Shown here: positions 25,153 through 34,375 of the stretch, piece after piece | Layout of the letters: every line of letters begins with the position of its first letter | Position numbering within the stretch: position 1 is the stretch's first letter | Assembly (NCBI GenBank): GCA_965221145.1 | Contig: OZ244877.1 | Coordinates: forward strand, 186,001 to 250,000 | Source of the DNA: Bin5 sp965221145 | GTDB lineage: Bacteria > Chloroflexota > Anaerolineae > Caldilineales > Caldilineaceae | Length of the DNA stretch: 64,000 nt | Direction of reading: 5' to 3' | The notes under the pieces: generated by a model | What the model saw: only the letters and a program-made list of their open reading frames with translations | Told to the model about the DNA's origin: nothing | Database searches by the model: none | Made by a program: the position numbers and the translations under genes

Positions 25153-26475
25153 GTGAGTACAAAGAGATCGTTGTTTGTCTGGACAATGATGGCGGTTATG
25201 GTCTTGGTTCTGGCCGCATGTGCCCCGGCTCCGGAGACGGGCGCCGACGCGCCAATGGCGGCGGACGAAGACTCAACTGACGTTGTTGAGCTGAACTGGG
25301 TCGAGTGGTGGGACGGCGAGTACTCGGAAGAGTCCCTGGATGGCTTGATCGCCCTGTTTGAGGAGAAGAATCCCGGCATCACAGTCAAGCGCACACCGCT
25401 GGGCTGGGGCTCGATGTATGAAGCGATCGTAACCAGCGCCCAGGCGGAGACGGGCGAATACGATGTCCTGGGAATGGAGCCGTGCTGCTGGATGAGCGCG
25501 TTGGTCAAACTGGACGCGCTTGAGCCGCTGAGTTCCTACATAGACGGAACGGACGGTTTCCGCGATCGCCTGGTGAGCGATTTGGCGATCACCGATTGGG
25601 CCGGCGACGAGTACAGCATCTGCTGGTACATGATGCCCTACACCTATGCCTATGACATGGATGTCTTTGAAGAGGCCGGTCTCGAACCTCCGATGAACTG
25701 GGATGAGATGGTCTCGGTGACCCAGGCGCTCAACGAGTCGGATGTGGTGGAGTTTGGGCTTGGCGCCGGTTTGAACGCCAGCTTCTACACCATGTACTAC
25801 CATTGGGGCGCGCGGCTGGCGCAACTTGGTGGGGATCTTTATGACGACAACAACTGCGCGATCTTCAACTCCGCCGAAGGTGTGCAGGCTATGTTGGATT
25901 GGAAAGACCTGTATACCAACAATATGCTGGTAGACGGCGCGCTAGGTAAGGCTCAGAACGACCTGCATGACCTGATGACCGCCGAGCGGGTCGCCGCCTA
26001 TTTCACCGGGCCGTGGGTGCAGTCGGCGGTGCAGCTTAACCGCGCCGACGCCCGCATCGCGTTTGCGCCTGCCTGGACTGACGCCGTGACGGGTTCGGGC
26101 GGCTACCAGTGGGCATGCAGTGGGCTGGCTATCTCGTCCAACTCGCCGCACAAAGAGGAAGCCTGGAAGTTCATCGACTTCCTGCTGAGCGATGAAGGCT
26201 CGATCTTTATGTCCGAGCAGACCAGCGTCACCTATGCCACCAAGGCCAATTTCGCCCGCTTTGCGGAGATGGATGATCCGATCCTGAGTGAAGTTCCGCC
26301 GATGCTGAACCAGGACCCGGAGCACAATCTCTTCTTTGCGCCGACGGCCGACTTCAGCGTGCATAATGAGTGGGTGGCGGCATTCCAAGAGGTGCTGGAC
26401 GGAGAGCGCGAGGCGCAGGATGCTCTGGACGCCATGGTAGAACTGTGGAACCAGGACCTGGACCAATGCCAGTAA
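25153..26475 (+). CDS. ABC transporter substrate-binding lipoprotein
   Basis: A GTG start at 25153 is set by AAAGGAGA 7 bases upstream. The 440-residue product has a signal peptide with lipobox VLAAC followed by APAPETGADAPMAADE. The body is a family-1 solute-binding protein (VEWWDGEYSEESLDGLIALFEEKNPGITVKR). It ends with two Cys-containing stretches: EPCCWMSAL near residue 115 and DQCQ at the C-terminus. It delivers a presumed carbohydrate to the permeases at 26614 and 27578. Confidence 0.92.
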   Translation: MSTKRSLFVWTMMAVMVLVLAACAPAPETGADAPMAADEDSTDVVELNWVEWWDGEYSEESLDGLIALFEEKNPGITVKRTPLGWGSMYEAIVTSAQAETGEYDVLGMEPCCWMSALVKLDALEPLSSYIDGTDGFRDRLVSDLAITDWAGDEYSICWYMMPYTYAYDMDVFEEAGLEPPMNWDEMVSVTQALNESDVVEFGLGAGLNASFYTMYYHWGARLAQLGGDLYDDNNCAIFNSAEGVQAMLDWKDLYTNNMLVDGALGKAQNDLHDLMTAERVAAYFTGPWVQSAVQLNRADARIAFAPAWTDAVTGSGGYQWACSGLAISSNSPHKEEAWKFIDFLLSDEGSIFMSEQTSVTYATKANFARFAEMDDPILSEVPPMLNQDPEHNLFFAPTADFSVHNEWVAAFQEVLDGEREAQDALDAMVELWNQDLDQCQ

Positions 26476-26488
26476 ATTGAGGAGAGAG

Positions 26489-26570
26489 TTTGGCCGCCGC
26501 CGACTCCAGAGTGCGGACGCTTGGCGGCGGCCAAATAGAGAGGAGTGAGGTGAGAAACGCCTCACTCCTC
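26489..26570 (+). terminator. tandem stem-loops between binding-protein and permease genes
   Basis: The first hairpin pairs TTTGGCCGCCGCC (26489-26501) perfectly with GGCGGCGGCCAAA (26523-26535). The second pairs GAGGAGTGAGG (26540-26550) with CCTCACTCCTC (26560-26570) and is followed by CTTTCTATAA, a weak pyrimidine run. Both fall in the 138 bases before the permease gene. They could terminate part of the transcripts so that binding protein is made in excess. Confidence 0.65.
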
Positions 26571-26613
26571 CTTTCTATAAGCACGCCCCAAACACCCCTA
26601 ACTGGAGAATGAC

Positions 26614-27585
26614 ATGACCGATGGCGGCAGTCCGCCCGTTGCCAGACAGGATCGTGCCGACATTCAGGATGCGTCGCTGGCTGCGGGCCGCCGCGGCCGC
26701 TGGAAGTGGCCGCGTCAGGCCACCGGCTATCTGATGATCGCTCCGGCCATCATCTTTCTCATGATGGTGATCCTCTATCCACTGCTCGAGGTATTTCGCC
26801 TGAGTTTCTTCGAGTTCACCGGTCTGCGCGACCAGCAGGCCACCTTCGTCGGGCTGAAGAATTTCGTCAGTCTGATGGGCGACCGCATCTATTGGATCAG
26901 CATGAAGAATACGATGATCTTCGTGATCGCGACCGTGATTCTTCATGCCTTGATTGGCCTCCTGTTGGCTTTAGCTCTGCACCAGCACTGGCCCAGCAAC
27001 CGGCTGCGTAATCTGGTGCGCGGGCTGCTGATTCTTCCCTGGCTGTTCTCGATGGCCGCGGCCGGTCTGGTGTGGGCTTTGCTCCTCAACGCGCTGGGGC
27101 CTGTCAACTACCTGCTGGTCTCCGCAGGCATTCTGGAAAGGGCGATGGACTTCCTGGGGGACAAGGATACGGCGCTTTGGGGGCTGATTGTGATCAACGT
27201 CTGGAAGTCGTATCCATTCTACATGATCATGCTGCTGGGGGGATTGCAAACGATTCCCCCCGATCTGTACGCGGCGGCCAAGGTGGACGGCGCGGGCCGC
27301 TGGCAACGGTTTGCCTTCGTCACCCTGCCGATGATGCGTACCATCCTGGTGGCAACGACGGCCATCGACTTTATCACCACCTTTGGCGTATTTGATCTGG
27401 TCAGGACCCTGACCAACGGCGGGCCGGCGCGTTCAACCATTACCCTGGGCTATTACACCTGGCTGGTCGGCTTTCGCGATGTCGATTTCGGCTACGGGGC
27501 TGCCATCAGCGTCTCGATGCTAATCATCATGGGCGTAGCCATGTATTTCTATCTCCGCCTGGGCAGGGAGATGGTCTATGGGTAG
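26614..27585 (+). CDS. sugar ABC transporter permease, MalF type
   Basis: This 323-residue permease has a long hydrophilic N-terminus (about 45 residues, with KWPRQATGYLM before the first helix). The EAA loop is DLYAAAKVDGAGRWQRFAFVTLPMMRT, and LTNGGPARSTITLGYYTW is the family C-terminal motif. ACTGGAGAATGAC precedes the ATG. Its 3' end overlaps the next permease gene by 8 bases. Confidence 0.93.
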   Translation: MTDGGSPPVARQDRADIQDASLAAGRRGRWKWPRQATGYLMIAPAIIFLMMVILYPLLEVFRLSFFEFTGLRDQQATFVGLKNFVSLMGDRIYWISMKNTMIFVIATVILHALIGLLLALALHQHWPSNRLRNLVRGLLILPWLFSMAAAGLVWALLLNALGPVNYLLVSAGILERAMDFLGDKDTALWGLIVINVWKSYPFYMIMLLGGLQTIPPDLYAAAKVDGAGRWQRFAFVTLPMMRTILVATTAIDFITTFGVFDLVRTLTNGGPARSTITLGYYTWLVGFRDVDFGYGAAISVSMLIIMGVAMYFYLRLGREMVYG

Positions 27586-28450
27586 CGCATTGGGCGTCTT
27601 GGGCAGAAGATTGAGAGCGCAGCGCTATCTGACATTGTATGGCGTCCTGTCAGCCATCCTGTTGACCGCCGGCGTGATCGTCGTGCTGTTCCCTATCGCG
27701 TGGATGGTCTTCGCTTCGATGCGGCCTCTGGCTGAAACCTTTGGCAGCCCGCCGGCCTGGATTCCGCGCGAGATATCCTCGGAAGCATACAACAAGATCT
27801 TTTCCGATCCCCGCCAGTTGCGCTACCAGCTCAACACCTACATCATCTCCTTTTCGACGGCGTTCTTGAGTGTTGGGCTGGGCGCGCTGGCCGCTTACGG
27901 CTTTTCCCGCTTCAGGATATGGGGGGCCGAGATCATCCTGCTCACCATCATGGCGTTGCAGATGCTGCCCGGCGTCTCGATCATCATCCCATTCTACAAT
28001 CTGGCCCGCCGCGCGGGGGTCTGGAACACCTACCTGGGCATGATCATGGCCGATACGGTCTTCGCCCTGGCGATTTCGATCTGGTTGTTGAAGAGCTACA
28101 TCGACAGCATCCCCACCGACCTGGAAGAGGCGGCTTTGGTCGATGGATGCAACCGACTACAGGCGCTGTACAGAATTGTGCTGCCGCTGCTGGCGCCGGG
28201 GCTGGTGGGGACCGCTACCTTCGCCTTTCTGTATGCCTGGAACGACTTTGTTTTTGCCACCATCCTGAGAAACGGACATGAACTGATGCCGATGACCGTG
28301 GCAATTGGCAATTTCTTTACGCAGCAAAATCGGGATTGGAACGCCATTATGGCCCTGAACACGATGGCAACGTTGCCATTGATCGCCATTTTTGTCTTCC
28401 TGCAACGGTGGGTCATTGAGGGTATGACGGCGGGCGCGCTGAAGGAGTAG
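27578..28450 (+). CDS. carbohydrate ABC transporter permease, MalG type
   Basis: This 290-residue permease has an EAA loop, TDLEEAALVDGCNRLQALYRIVLPLLAPG, and the C-terminal VIEGMTAGALKE. GGGAGATGG within the upstream gene is its ribosome site. It is followed 30 bases later by the amidohydrolase gene, suggesting that the hydrolase acts on the same imported compound. Confidence 0.93.
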   Translation: MGSALGVLGRRLRAQRYLTLYGVLSAILLTAGVIVVLFPIAWMVFASMRPLAETFGSPPAWIPREISSEAYNKIFSDPRQLRYQLNTYIISFSTAFLSVGLGALAAYGFSRFRIWGAEIILLTIMALQMLPGVSIIIPFYNLARRAGVWNTYLGMIMADTVFALAISIWLLKSYIDSIPTDLEEAALVDGCNRLQALYRIVLPLLAPGLVGTATFAFLYAWNDFVFATILRNGHELMPMTVAIGNFFTQQNRDWNAIMALNTMATLPLIAIFVFLQRWVIEGMTAGALKE

Positions 28451-28480
28451 GCGGCAATTCTGCCGGGGAGGGGTGAATCC

Positions 28481-29755
28481 ATGCCAGATCAGCAAAACAC
28501 GCTGCTCAAAGCCAAGCGCCTGATCGATGGAAGCGGGGCGCAAGCTCGGGAGGACATAGCCGTCCTCATTGCCGACGGCGTCATTCGTGAGGTCGGACAT
28601 CAGGACGAGATTGTCGCGCCGCCGCGCACTGAGGTGATCGACCTTGGGGATCGGACCATCATGCCTGGGATTGTGGATGCGCATATGCACTTCTTCGGCC
28701 TGGGGACCGACAGGCCGTTCGGTGGGTTGCCGGGCGATACGGAGGTCTATCGGACGCTGCGGGTCGCCGGTGAGGCCAGAAGGATGCTCGAGGCAGGCAT
28801 AACGGCAGTGCGCTGTTTGGGTTCGGGGCACATCGGCCCCTCGCTGCGGAAGGCCATCAACGACGGCCACGTGCCCGGCCCGCGCATGGTGGCTGCGGGT
28901 CACTTCATTTCCTCGACGGCAGGCACCTTTGATCATCTCAGCGTACCGCTTGAATGGGTCAAGGCGGATGACCTGCTGGCCGATGGCGTGGACGGCGTTC
29001 GCGAAATGGTGCGGCGGCGCATTCGCCAAGGCGCCGATGTCATCAAGGTCGGTCTCTCCCGGTCCGGCGTGATCGGGGACAACTACCAGGCCTGGGGCGA
29101 AGATCCATACGACCAGATTGCGTCTTACAGCATGGAAGAGATGCAGGCGCTGGCGCAAGAGGCGCATCGCAACAAACTTAAGGTCAGCGCCCACTGTATC
29201 GGCGACGATGCCGTGCGTCTGGCTCTGGAGACCAACGTCGACACCATCGAGCATGGGTATGGCATAACCGATGAGACGCGCCGCATGTTGGTCGACAAGA
29301 ATGTAATGGTCGTCAGCACGATCTGCCAGTTGTACTTCCATGTGCAGGGGGCCGAGACGTTCGACTATCCCGATTGGGCGCGCAAGCTCTTCCAACGCCA
29401 TATTGAAGCAATGCAGTCTGACTTCGAGAAGAACTTGACCGCTGGGGTCCGTTACGCTCTGGGAACCGATCTGATCGGCTATCCCACCCATCCACAGGAA
29501 CTGGCGGCGAAAGAGTTCGAGTTGGCGGTTGCCTGGGGGATGGATCCGATGCAGGCCATCGTTGCCGGTACGAAGATCAGCGCGGAAGCAATGAGCATGG
29601 ACCATGTGATTGGGACAATTGGGACAGGGAAATGGGCCGATGTCATTGCCTTGAGCGGCGACCCGTTAAAGGACATTACGGTTTTGCAGCGCGTCGAGTT
29701 TGTGATGCAGGGCGGGAAGATCATCGTGGACAAGCGAACCCCCGGTAGTCAGTGA
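28481..29755 (+). CDS. metal-dependent amidohydrolase (imidazolonepropionase/prolidase-like)
   Basis: This 424-residue protein has the amidohydrolase barrel with metal motif GIVDAHMHFFGL, a candidate bridging Lys in ADVIKVGLSRSG, His residues in VSAHCIGDDAV and TIEHGYGITDE, and Asp in LGTDLIGYPTH. A C-terminal small beta domain follows (GKWADVIALSGDPLKDI). This branch includes imidazolonepropionase-like enzymes and Xaa-Pro dipeptidases, so a cyclic amide or dipeptide is possible. GGGGAGGGG precedes the ATG. It sits downstream of the importer at 25153-28450. Confidence 0.9.
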   Translation: MPDQQNTLLKAKRLIDGSGAQAREDIAVLIADGVIREVGHQDEIVAPPRTEVIDLGDRTIMPGIVDAHMHFFGLGTDRPFGGLPGDTEVYRTLRVAGEARRMLEAGITAVRCLGSGHIGPSLRKAINDGHVPGPRMVAAGHFISSTAGTFDHLSVPLEWVKADDLLADGVDGVREMVRRRIRQGADVIKVGLSRSGVIGDNYQAWGEDPYDQIASYSMEEMQALAQEAHRNKLKVSAHCIGDDAVRLALETNVDTIEHGYGITDETRRMLVDKNVMVVSTICQLYFHVQGAETFDYPDWARKLFQRHIEAMQSDFEKNLTAGVRYALGTDLIGYPTHPQELAAKEFELAVAWGMDPMQAIVAGTKISAEAMSMDHVIGTIGTGKWADVIALSGDPLKDITVLQRVEFVMQGGKIIVDKRTPGSQ

Positions 29756-29815
29756 TCAGTGGCCAGTGAAACGCCTGCGCGAGCGGTGGTACCGGCCACT
29801 AACCACTGAAGTTGA
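29753..29815. repeat. degenerate CAGTGGCC/CACTGA-type intergenic repeat
   Basis: The spacer after the amidohydrolase stop reads AGTGATCAGTGGCCAGTG and then GGCCACTAACCACTGAAG. The same words occur at 57885-57945 and, more loosely, at 2561-2585 and 4311-4385. Direct and inverted copies are mixed, so it can form alternative hairpins. Confidence 0.5.
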
Positions 29816-29934
29816 TAAGGAGGTGATCAGTCAGAAGAGAGGGGTCAGGCGCGATTGGGACTTGGTTGTTTGTGGCGCATGATTGAGGCGACGTAGCGGC
29901 TTCAATTCAATCTGGCATCGCCAAGGAGGCAAAA

Positions 29935-31248
29935 ATGCGCAGAAGCTCTTTGTTTCGAATCCTGGTAGCTTTGCTGGTTATGACGGTCTTGGTGTCGGCC
30001 TGTGTCCAGGCCCCCGCCGCGCAAGAGGCCGACACTTCCGAAGAGTCCGAGGCGGCAGCGGAGGTCGTGGAGATTACCTTCCTCCACGTGTGGGGTGAGG
30101 ATTGGCAAGCGCCGGTCTGGGACAGCATCATCTCCGAGTTCGAGGCGGCCCATCCCAATATCAAAGTTACGCTGAGCTATGTACCCTATACCGATTCGGG
30201 CGCGAAAATGAGGGCCGCGGCATTGGCAAATGACGCGTCCTTCGATGTACTGCCGATGGGGCCTGAGTATATCGCCAGTCTGGTCGATGTGGGCTATCTG
30301 GAGGATCTCAACCCTTGGCTCGAGGCTGAACCCGAGTTTGCCGACAGCCTGGCTCCTGAAGCGTCGATGACGTTCCAGAACGCGACCCGTGCCCTGGGGA
30401 TCTACATCTTCCCCTTCCATCTTCTGTATAACGTCGACCTGTTTGCGGAGAAAGGGCTAGAACCGCCGTCCAATTGGGAAGAGTTCCGCGAGGCGGCGCA
30501 GGCGCTACGCGACGAGGAGCAGGGTATCTACGGATATATGGCTACGATGTCATTCGCCGAGGTGCTGACGACCCGCATGTTCCTCTACCGCCTGGCGCAA
30601 CTGGGTGGCAAGCTATTCGATGAGGAGGGCAATGTCGCTTTCGACTCGCCCGAAGGACTGGAGACGATCAAGTGGTGGAAGGCGTTCTGGGATGATGACC
30701 TGATCTCGCCCGCTTCATTGACCATGCCGTGGCCAGGCATTATGGAGTTGATGGCAGCCGGACGTCTCGGCATGTTTACCGACGGCCCCTTCACCGCGAC
30801 CTACCTGAAGAGCCTGAATCCCGACATCAATATCGCCTACGCGCCTCCCTGGCGGGATGAGACTGGGGGCATCGTCTGGAACGTCACCGGCATCGCGATG
30901 AGCGCAATGTCGGAAAACAAGGAAGAGGCCTGGGAGTTCATCAAATTTCTCTACTCCGACGAGATCGCCAGCCGCCTGACCGACGACATCATGGGCGCGC
31001 CGGTGCCCACCAAGGCGGTGATGGCATCCCTCAGAGACAGCGACAATCCCGTCATGCGCGAGGTTCCCGACCTGTTCGCGCAGGATCCCGACTTCAACAT
31101 TCAGCAGCCTGTCCTGCCCAATATGGAGAAGCTGGTGGACGCGGTGTTGGTCGCCTTTCACGAGGTGATGCTCGATGTGAACGATCCCGAGTCGGCGCTG
31201 AAGGAGATGGCCGAGATCTGGCAGGAGGAGATCGACGCGGCGCGTTAG
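29935..31248 (+). CDS. ABC transporter substrate-binding lipoprotein
   Basis: This 437-residue family-1 solute-binding protein has a signal peptide with lipobox LVSAC, followed by an acidic linker (EADTSEESEAAAEVV). The body contains LHVWGEDWQAPVWDSIISEFEAAHPNIKV and FTDGPFTATYLKSLNPD. CAAGGAGG lies 5 bases before the ATG. It opens the fourth plus-strand CUT1-type cassette, with permeases at 31385 and 32283. Confidence 0.92.
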   Translation: MRRSSLFRILVALLVMTVLVSACVQAPAAQEADTSEESEAAAEVVEITFLHVWGEDWQAPVWDSIISEFEAAHPNIKVTLSYVPYTDSGAKMRAAALANDASFDVLPMGPEYIASLVDVGYLEDLNPWLEAEPEFADSLAPEASMTFQNATRALGIYIFPFHLLYNVDLFAEKGLEPPSNWEEFREAAQALRDEEQGIYGYMATMSFAEVLTTRMFLYRLAQLGGKLFDEEGNVAFDSPEGLETIKWWKAFWDDDLISPASLTMPWPGIMELMAAGRLGMFTDGPFTATYLKSLNPDINIAYAPPWRDETGGIVWNVTGIAMSAMSENKEEAWEFIKFLYSDEIASRLTDDIMGAPVPTKAVMASLRDSDNPVMREVPDLFAQDPDFNIQQPVLPNMEKLVDAVLVAFHEVMLDVNDPESALKEMAEIWQEEIDAAR

Positions 31249-31290
31249 GATTTTCTGCCGCACTGTGCTTGGCGCCGGGCTGACGCCGTA

Positions 31291-31320
31291 TCCCGTGATC
31301 GCGGCCGCGCGGTCGCGGGA
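31291..31320 (+). terminator. stem-loop between binding-protein and permease genes
   Basis: TCCCGTGATCGCG (31291-31303) pairs with CGCGGTCGCGGGA (31308-31320), a 13-bp stem with two G-U pairs and a 4-base loop. It lies 43 bases after the binding-protein stop and has no U-run. Confidence 0.55.
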
Positions 31321-31384
31321 CACGGCTCGCAACGGGCATCGCACGCGCTGACGGCTCTGTAATCTCCAATCCGCGAGGAGCCAA

Positions 31385-32308
31385 ATGTCGCAAGAGACAG
31401 GTCGTTCACAATGGCTGAGGATACGACGCGAGTTGACAGGCTACTTTCTGGTGGCGCCGGCGCTCATCTTCCTGCTGTTGCTCACTGTGTATCCCCTGGC
31501 GCGCACAGTGCAGATGAGTTTCACCGACCTGAAGGCAGGCGAGTGGCTGTTTGTCGGCCTGGAGCACTATAGAGCTGCGCTGGATGACAAATGGTTCTGG
31601 AATAGTGTCAGAGCGGTGGTGGCGTTCACCGTCCCGGCGCTGGTTCTGCACCTGCTGATTGGCCTGGGGTTTGCCCTGTTGCTGAATGAGACCTGGTTCA
31701 GTACAGGACTGAGAAACTTCATGCGCGGACTGCTGATTCTGCCCTGGGTCTTTTCGACGCCGGCCTCGGCCCTTATGTGGGCTTTGCTCTTGCATCAGAC
31801 CGGCCCCGTGAACTATCTGGTCGTGGGCGTTCTGGGCCGCTCCGCGCCCATCCCGTTCCTGGCCGGCAGCCCAAGCCTGGCCATGGGTTCCCTGGTGGCG
31901 ATAAACACGTGGTTGTCGTACCCGTTTTTCATGATCGTCATTCTGGGCGGGCTGCAAGCGATTCCGCCCGAACTGTATGAAGCGGCCAAAGTCGATGGAG
32001 CCAACGCCTTGCAGCGGTTTCGACATGTCACGCTGCCGCAGTTGCGAACCATACTGCTCGCCGTCACGACGATTGATTTCATCTTCACCTTCGGCCAGCT
32101 TGACCTGGTGCAGCTGTTGACCCGAGGCGGGCCGCTCAGGCGCACCGAGACGATCACCTACTATGTGTACAAGACCGGGCTGCTCGACGGCAATCTTGGC
32201 TACGGTTCGGCTGTCAGCACGATGATGCTGCTAACCCTGATTGTCCTGATCGTCATCTATGTGAAATTGCTGTCGCGCGGGGGTGAGAGTGGCGAAACAA
32301 GTTTCTAG
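31385..32308 (+). CDS. sugar ABC transporter permease, MalF type
   Basis: This 307-residue permease has the first helix near residues 20-40 and an EAA loop, ELYEAAKVDGANALQRFRHVTLPQLRT. LLTRGGPLRRTETITYYVYK is the C-terminal motif. CGAGGAG precedes the ATG. The 3' end overlaps the next permease gene by 26 bases. Confidence 0.93.
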   Translation: MSQETGRSQWLRIRRELTGYFLVAPALIFLLLLTVYPLARTVQMSFTDLKAGEWLFVGLEHYRAALDDKWFWNSVRAVVAFTVPALVLHLLIGLGFALLLNETWFSTGLRNFMRGLLILPWVFSTPASALMWALLLHQTGPVNYLVVGVLGRSAPIPFLAGSPSLAMGSLVAINTWLSYPFFMIVILGGLQAIPPELYEAAKVDGANALQRFRHVTLPQLRTILLAVTTIDFIFTFGQLDLVQLLTRGGPLRRTETITYYVYKTGLLDGNLGYGSAVSTMMLLTLIVLIVIYVKLLSRGGESGETSF

Positions 32309-33146
32309 GATTGGCGGCAGGTCGCAGATTACGCTAAGGCAACTCGTCGTCGCCGGCGTGACGATAGTGGGCGCCGCGTTCATGTTGGCGCCGATCGTGC
32401 TGATGATCAATGCCGCGGTGAGACCGATCACGGAGATCCTTGCCTATCCGCCCAAGTTGATACCTGAGCAGATCACGTTTGAACATTTTGCGGACGTCGT
32501 CTCTGACGACGAGAATCAGCGTCATTTTGTCAACAGCACGATCCTGGCGTTCTCGTCCCTGGTCGTCAGCGTGGGCCTCGGCTATCTGGCGGCCTACGCC
32601 TTCTCGCGATTCAGGCTGCGCGGCGGCAGAGCGATGCTGCTCGGCATTCTGGGCATCCTGATGATCCCGCGCATTCTTCTGATCATCCCCTATTTTCGTC
32701 TCGCCGCCGCCTTTCACGTGCGCGACACGATTCCTGGCCTTGTCATGGTGAACGCAGCCTTTACCATGCCTATCGCCATCTGGCTGCTGAAGGGTTATAT
32801 CGACTCGATCCCCGTCGAGCTTGAGGAAGCCGCAATGATCGATGGTTGCTCGCGCGTGCAGGCGGTATGGAAAGTGCTGGTTCCGATATCACTGCCCGGC
32901 ATTGTCGGCATAGGCACTTTTGTCTTTATCGCTGCCTGGAACGAGTACATTCTGGCCATCATCCTGACCGATACACCGGCCACGCAACCTCTTACCATTG
33001 CCTTGGCGAAATTTTTCGGTTATGTGGCGAGAGATTGGAACTCCATTATGGCTCTGTCGACGGTCGCCAGCCTGCCCCTGGCCCTCATTTTCATCCTCTT
33101 CCAACGGTACGTTGTGCAGGGGATGACCAGCGGCGCGGTCAAATAG
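32283..33146 (+). CDS. carbohydrate ABC transporter permease, MalG type
   Basis: This 287-residue permease starts at a GTG at 32283 inside the upstream gene; a second in-frame GTG lies at 32289. The EAA loop is VELEEAAMIDGCSRVQAVWKVLVPISLPG, and it ends VQGMTSGAVK. Next is the M20 peptidase gene, 20 bases on, so the peptidase and importer probably share a transcript. Confidence 0.92.
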   Translation: MRVAKQVSRIGGRSQITLRQLVVAGVTIVGAAFMLAPIVLMINAAVRPITEILAYPPKLIPEQITFEHFADVVSDDENQRHFVNSTILAFSSLVVSVGLGYLAAYAFSRFRLRGGRAMLLGILGILMIPRILLIIPYFRLAAAFHVRDTIPGLVMVNAAFTMPIAIWLLKGYIDSIPVELEEAAMIDGCSRVQAVWKVLVPISLPGIVGIGTFVFIAAWNEYILAIILTDTPATQPLTIALAKFFGYVARDWNSIMALSTVASLPLALIFILFQRYVVQGMTSGAVK

Positions 33147-33165
33147 TACTGCGCAAGGAGAGAGC

Positions 33166-34356
33166 ATGACGCCGGAGACTGTTGACGCAGATCTCATACA
33201 CCGACTCGAACGCACACTCGCGGGCGGGCTGCCCGAATTCCAGTCGGATCTGGCTTGGCTGGTGGCGCGTGATCGGGGTTCGGAATACAAGGCCGGGGTG
33301 GACGCGGCCGGCAACTGGATGCTCGACAAGCTGCGCGATCTGGGCTGCGACACCGCGATCTACCCAAGCGATGAATACGGCTCGGCTGTGGCCGGCACAT
33401 TGAAGGGGAGCGGGCAGGGGCGGGCCTTGCTCGTCGCCCATCTGGACACCGTCTGGCCGAGAGAGACCGCGGCAGGCTGGCCGCTGCGGATCGAGGGCAT
33501 GAGGGCGATGGGTCCGGGCGTAGTCGACAATGCCAGCGGCAGCCTGGCCGGCTACTACGTCCTCAAGGCGCTGCGCGAAGTGGGATATGACGATTTCCAC
33601 GAGATCACCTTGCTGTGCAACGGCGACGAGGAGGTCGGCTCACCGTTCTCCAAGGAGATTATACAGTCGCTGGCGCAGGGCAGAGACGCGGCCTTTATCC
33701 TGGAAGCGCCGTCCAATCCGGACGAGATCATAAGCCAGCGCGCCGGGCTGATGTACTACGACCTGCGGGTGACCGGCAAGAATGCCCATGCCGGTGTCGA
33801 GCCGGAGAAAGGCCGTAACGCCATCCAGGAGCTGTGTCTGAAGCTGAACGAGTGTCAGAAGATCGCCGACGGGAGCGATGTGCTGACCGTCAGCGTTTCG
33901 ACGATTGAGGGGGGACAGCGGCCCAATATCGTGCCGGACTACGCGCGCGCCCAGATCGATGTCCGCGTCGAGACATTGGCCGAAGCGGAGCTGGTGGACG
34001 CCCACTTGCGCGCGGTCACGGAGCGGGTCTGGGTGACGGGCGCATCTGCCACGCTCAGCGGCGGCGTCGCGCATCCGCCGATGCAGCGCGGTCCGCTGTC
34101 GCCGCGGCTGGTGCAAGCGGCCCAAGCCATCGGGCGCGTGCTGGGCATCGAGCTGAAAGACACCTTCTGCGGCGGCACATCCGATGGTTGTTACAGCGCC
34201 GTCGTGGGGACGCCTACGCTCTGTGGGCTGGCTCCGTTCGGCGCCCTCTATCACACCCGCGACGAGTACCTCGATTTGAGCACGGTCGTGCCGCGGGCTA
34301 CGCTGATCGCGGGCTTGGCCGTTGCCTGTTGCGCACAACCGGGACGCGCTGCGTAA
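33166..34356 (+). CDS. M20 family metallopeptidase (carboxypeptidase G2/ArgE-like)
   Basis: This 396-residue enzyme has the di-zinc set of the M20 family: His in LLVAHLDTVWP, the bridging Asp in GVVDNASGS, the catalytic and metal Glu pair in NGDEEVGSPFS, Glu in FILEAPSNPDE, and the final His in GALYHTRDEYLDL. The dimerisation lid lies between about residues 190 and 300 (YYDLRVTGKNAHAG). Members remove amino acids or acyl groups from N-acylated or peptide substrates. AAGGAGAG precedes the ATG. It is followed by an M24-family gene. Confidence 0.92.
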   Translation: MTPETVDADLIHRLERTLAGGLPEFQSDLAWLVARDRGSEYKAGVDAAGNWMLDKLRDLGCDTAIYPSDEYGSAVAGTLKGSGQGRALLVAHLDTVWPRETAAGWPLRIEGMRAMGPGVVDNASGSLAGYYVLKALREVGYDDFHEITLLCNGDEEVGSPFSKEIIQSLAQGRDAAFILEAPSNPDEIISQRAGLMYYDLRVTGKNAHAGVEPEKGRNAIQELCLKLNECQKIADGSDVLTVSVSTIEGGQRPNIVPDYARAQIDVRVETLAEAELVDAHLRAVTERVWVTGASATLSGGVAHPPMQRGPLSPRLVQAAQAIGRVLGIELKDTFCGGTSDGCYSAVVGTPTLCGLAPFGALYHTRDEYLDLSTVVPRATLIAGLAVACCAQPGRAA

Positions 34357-34375
34357 ACCTGTCAGGAGATACTTC

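Noticed and set aside
28157..29605. 482-codon open frame opposite the permease and amidohydrolase genes
   Set aside because: It spans the ends of two real genes and has no recognisable domain or start signal.
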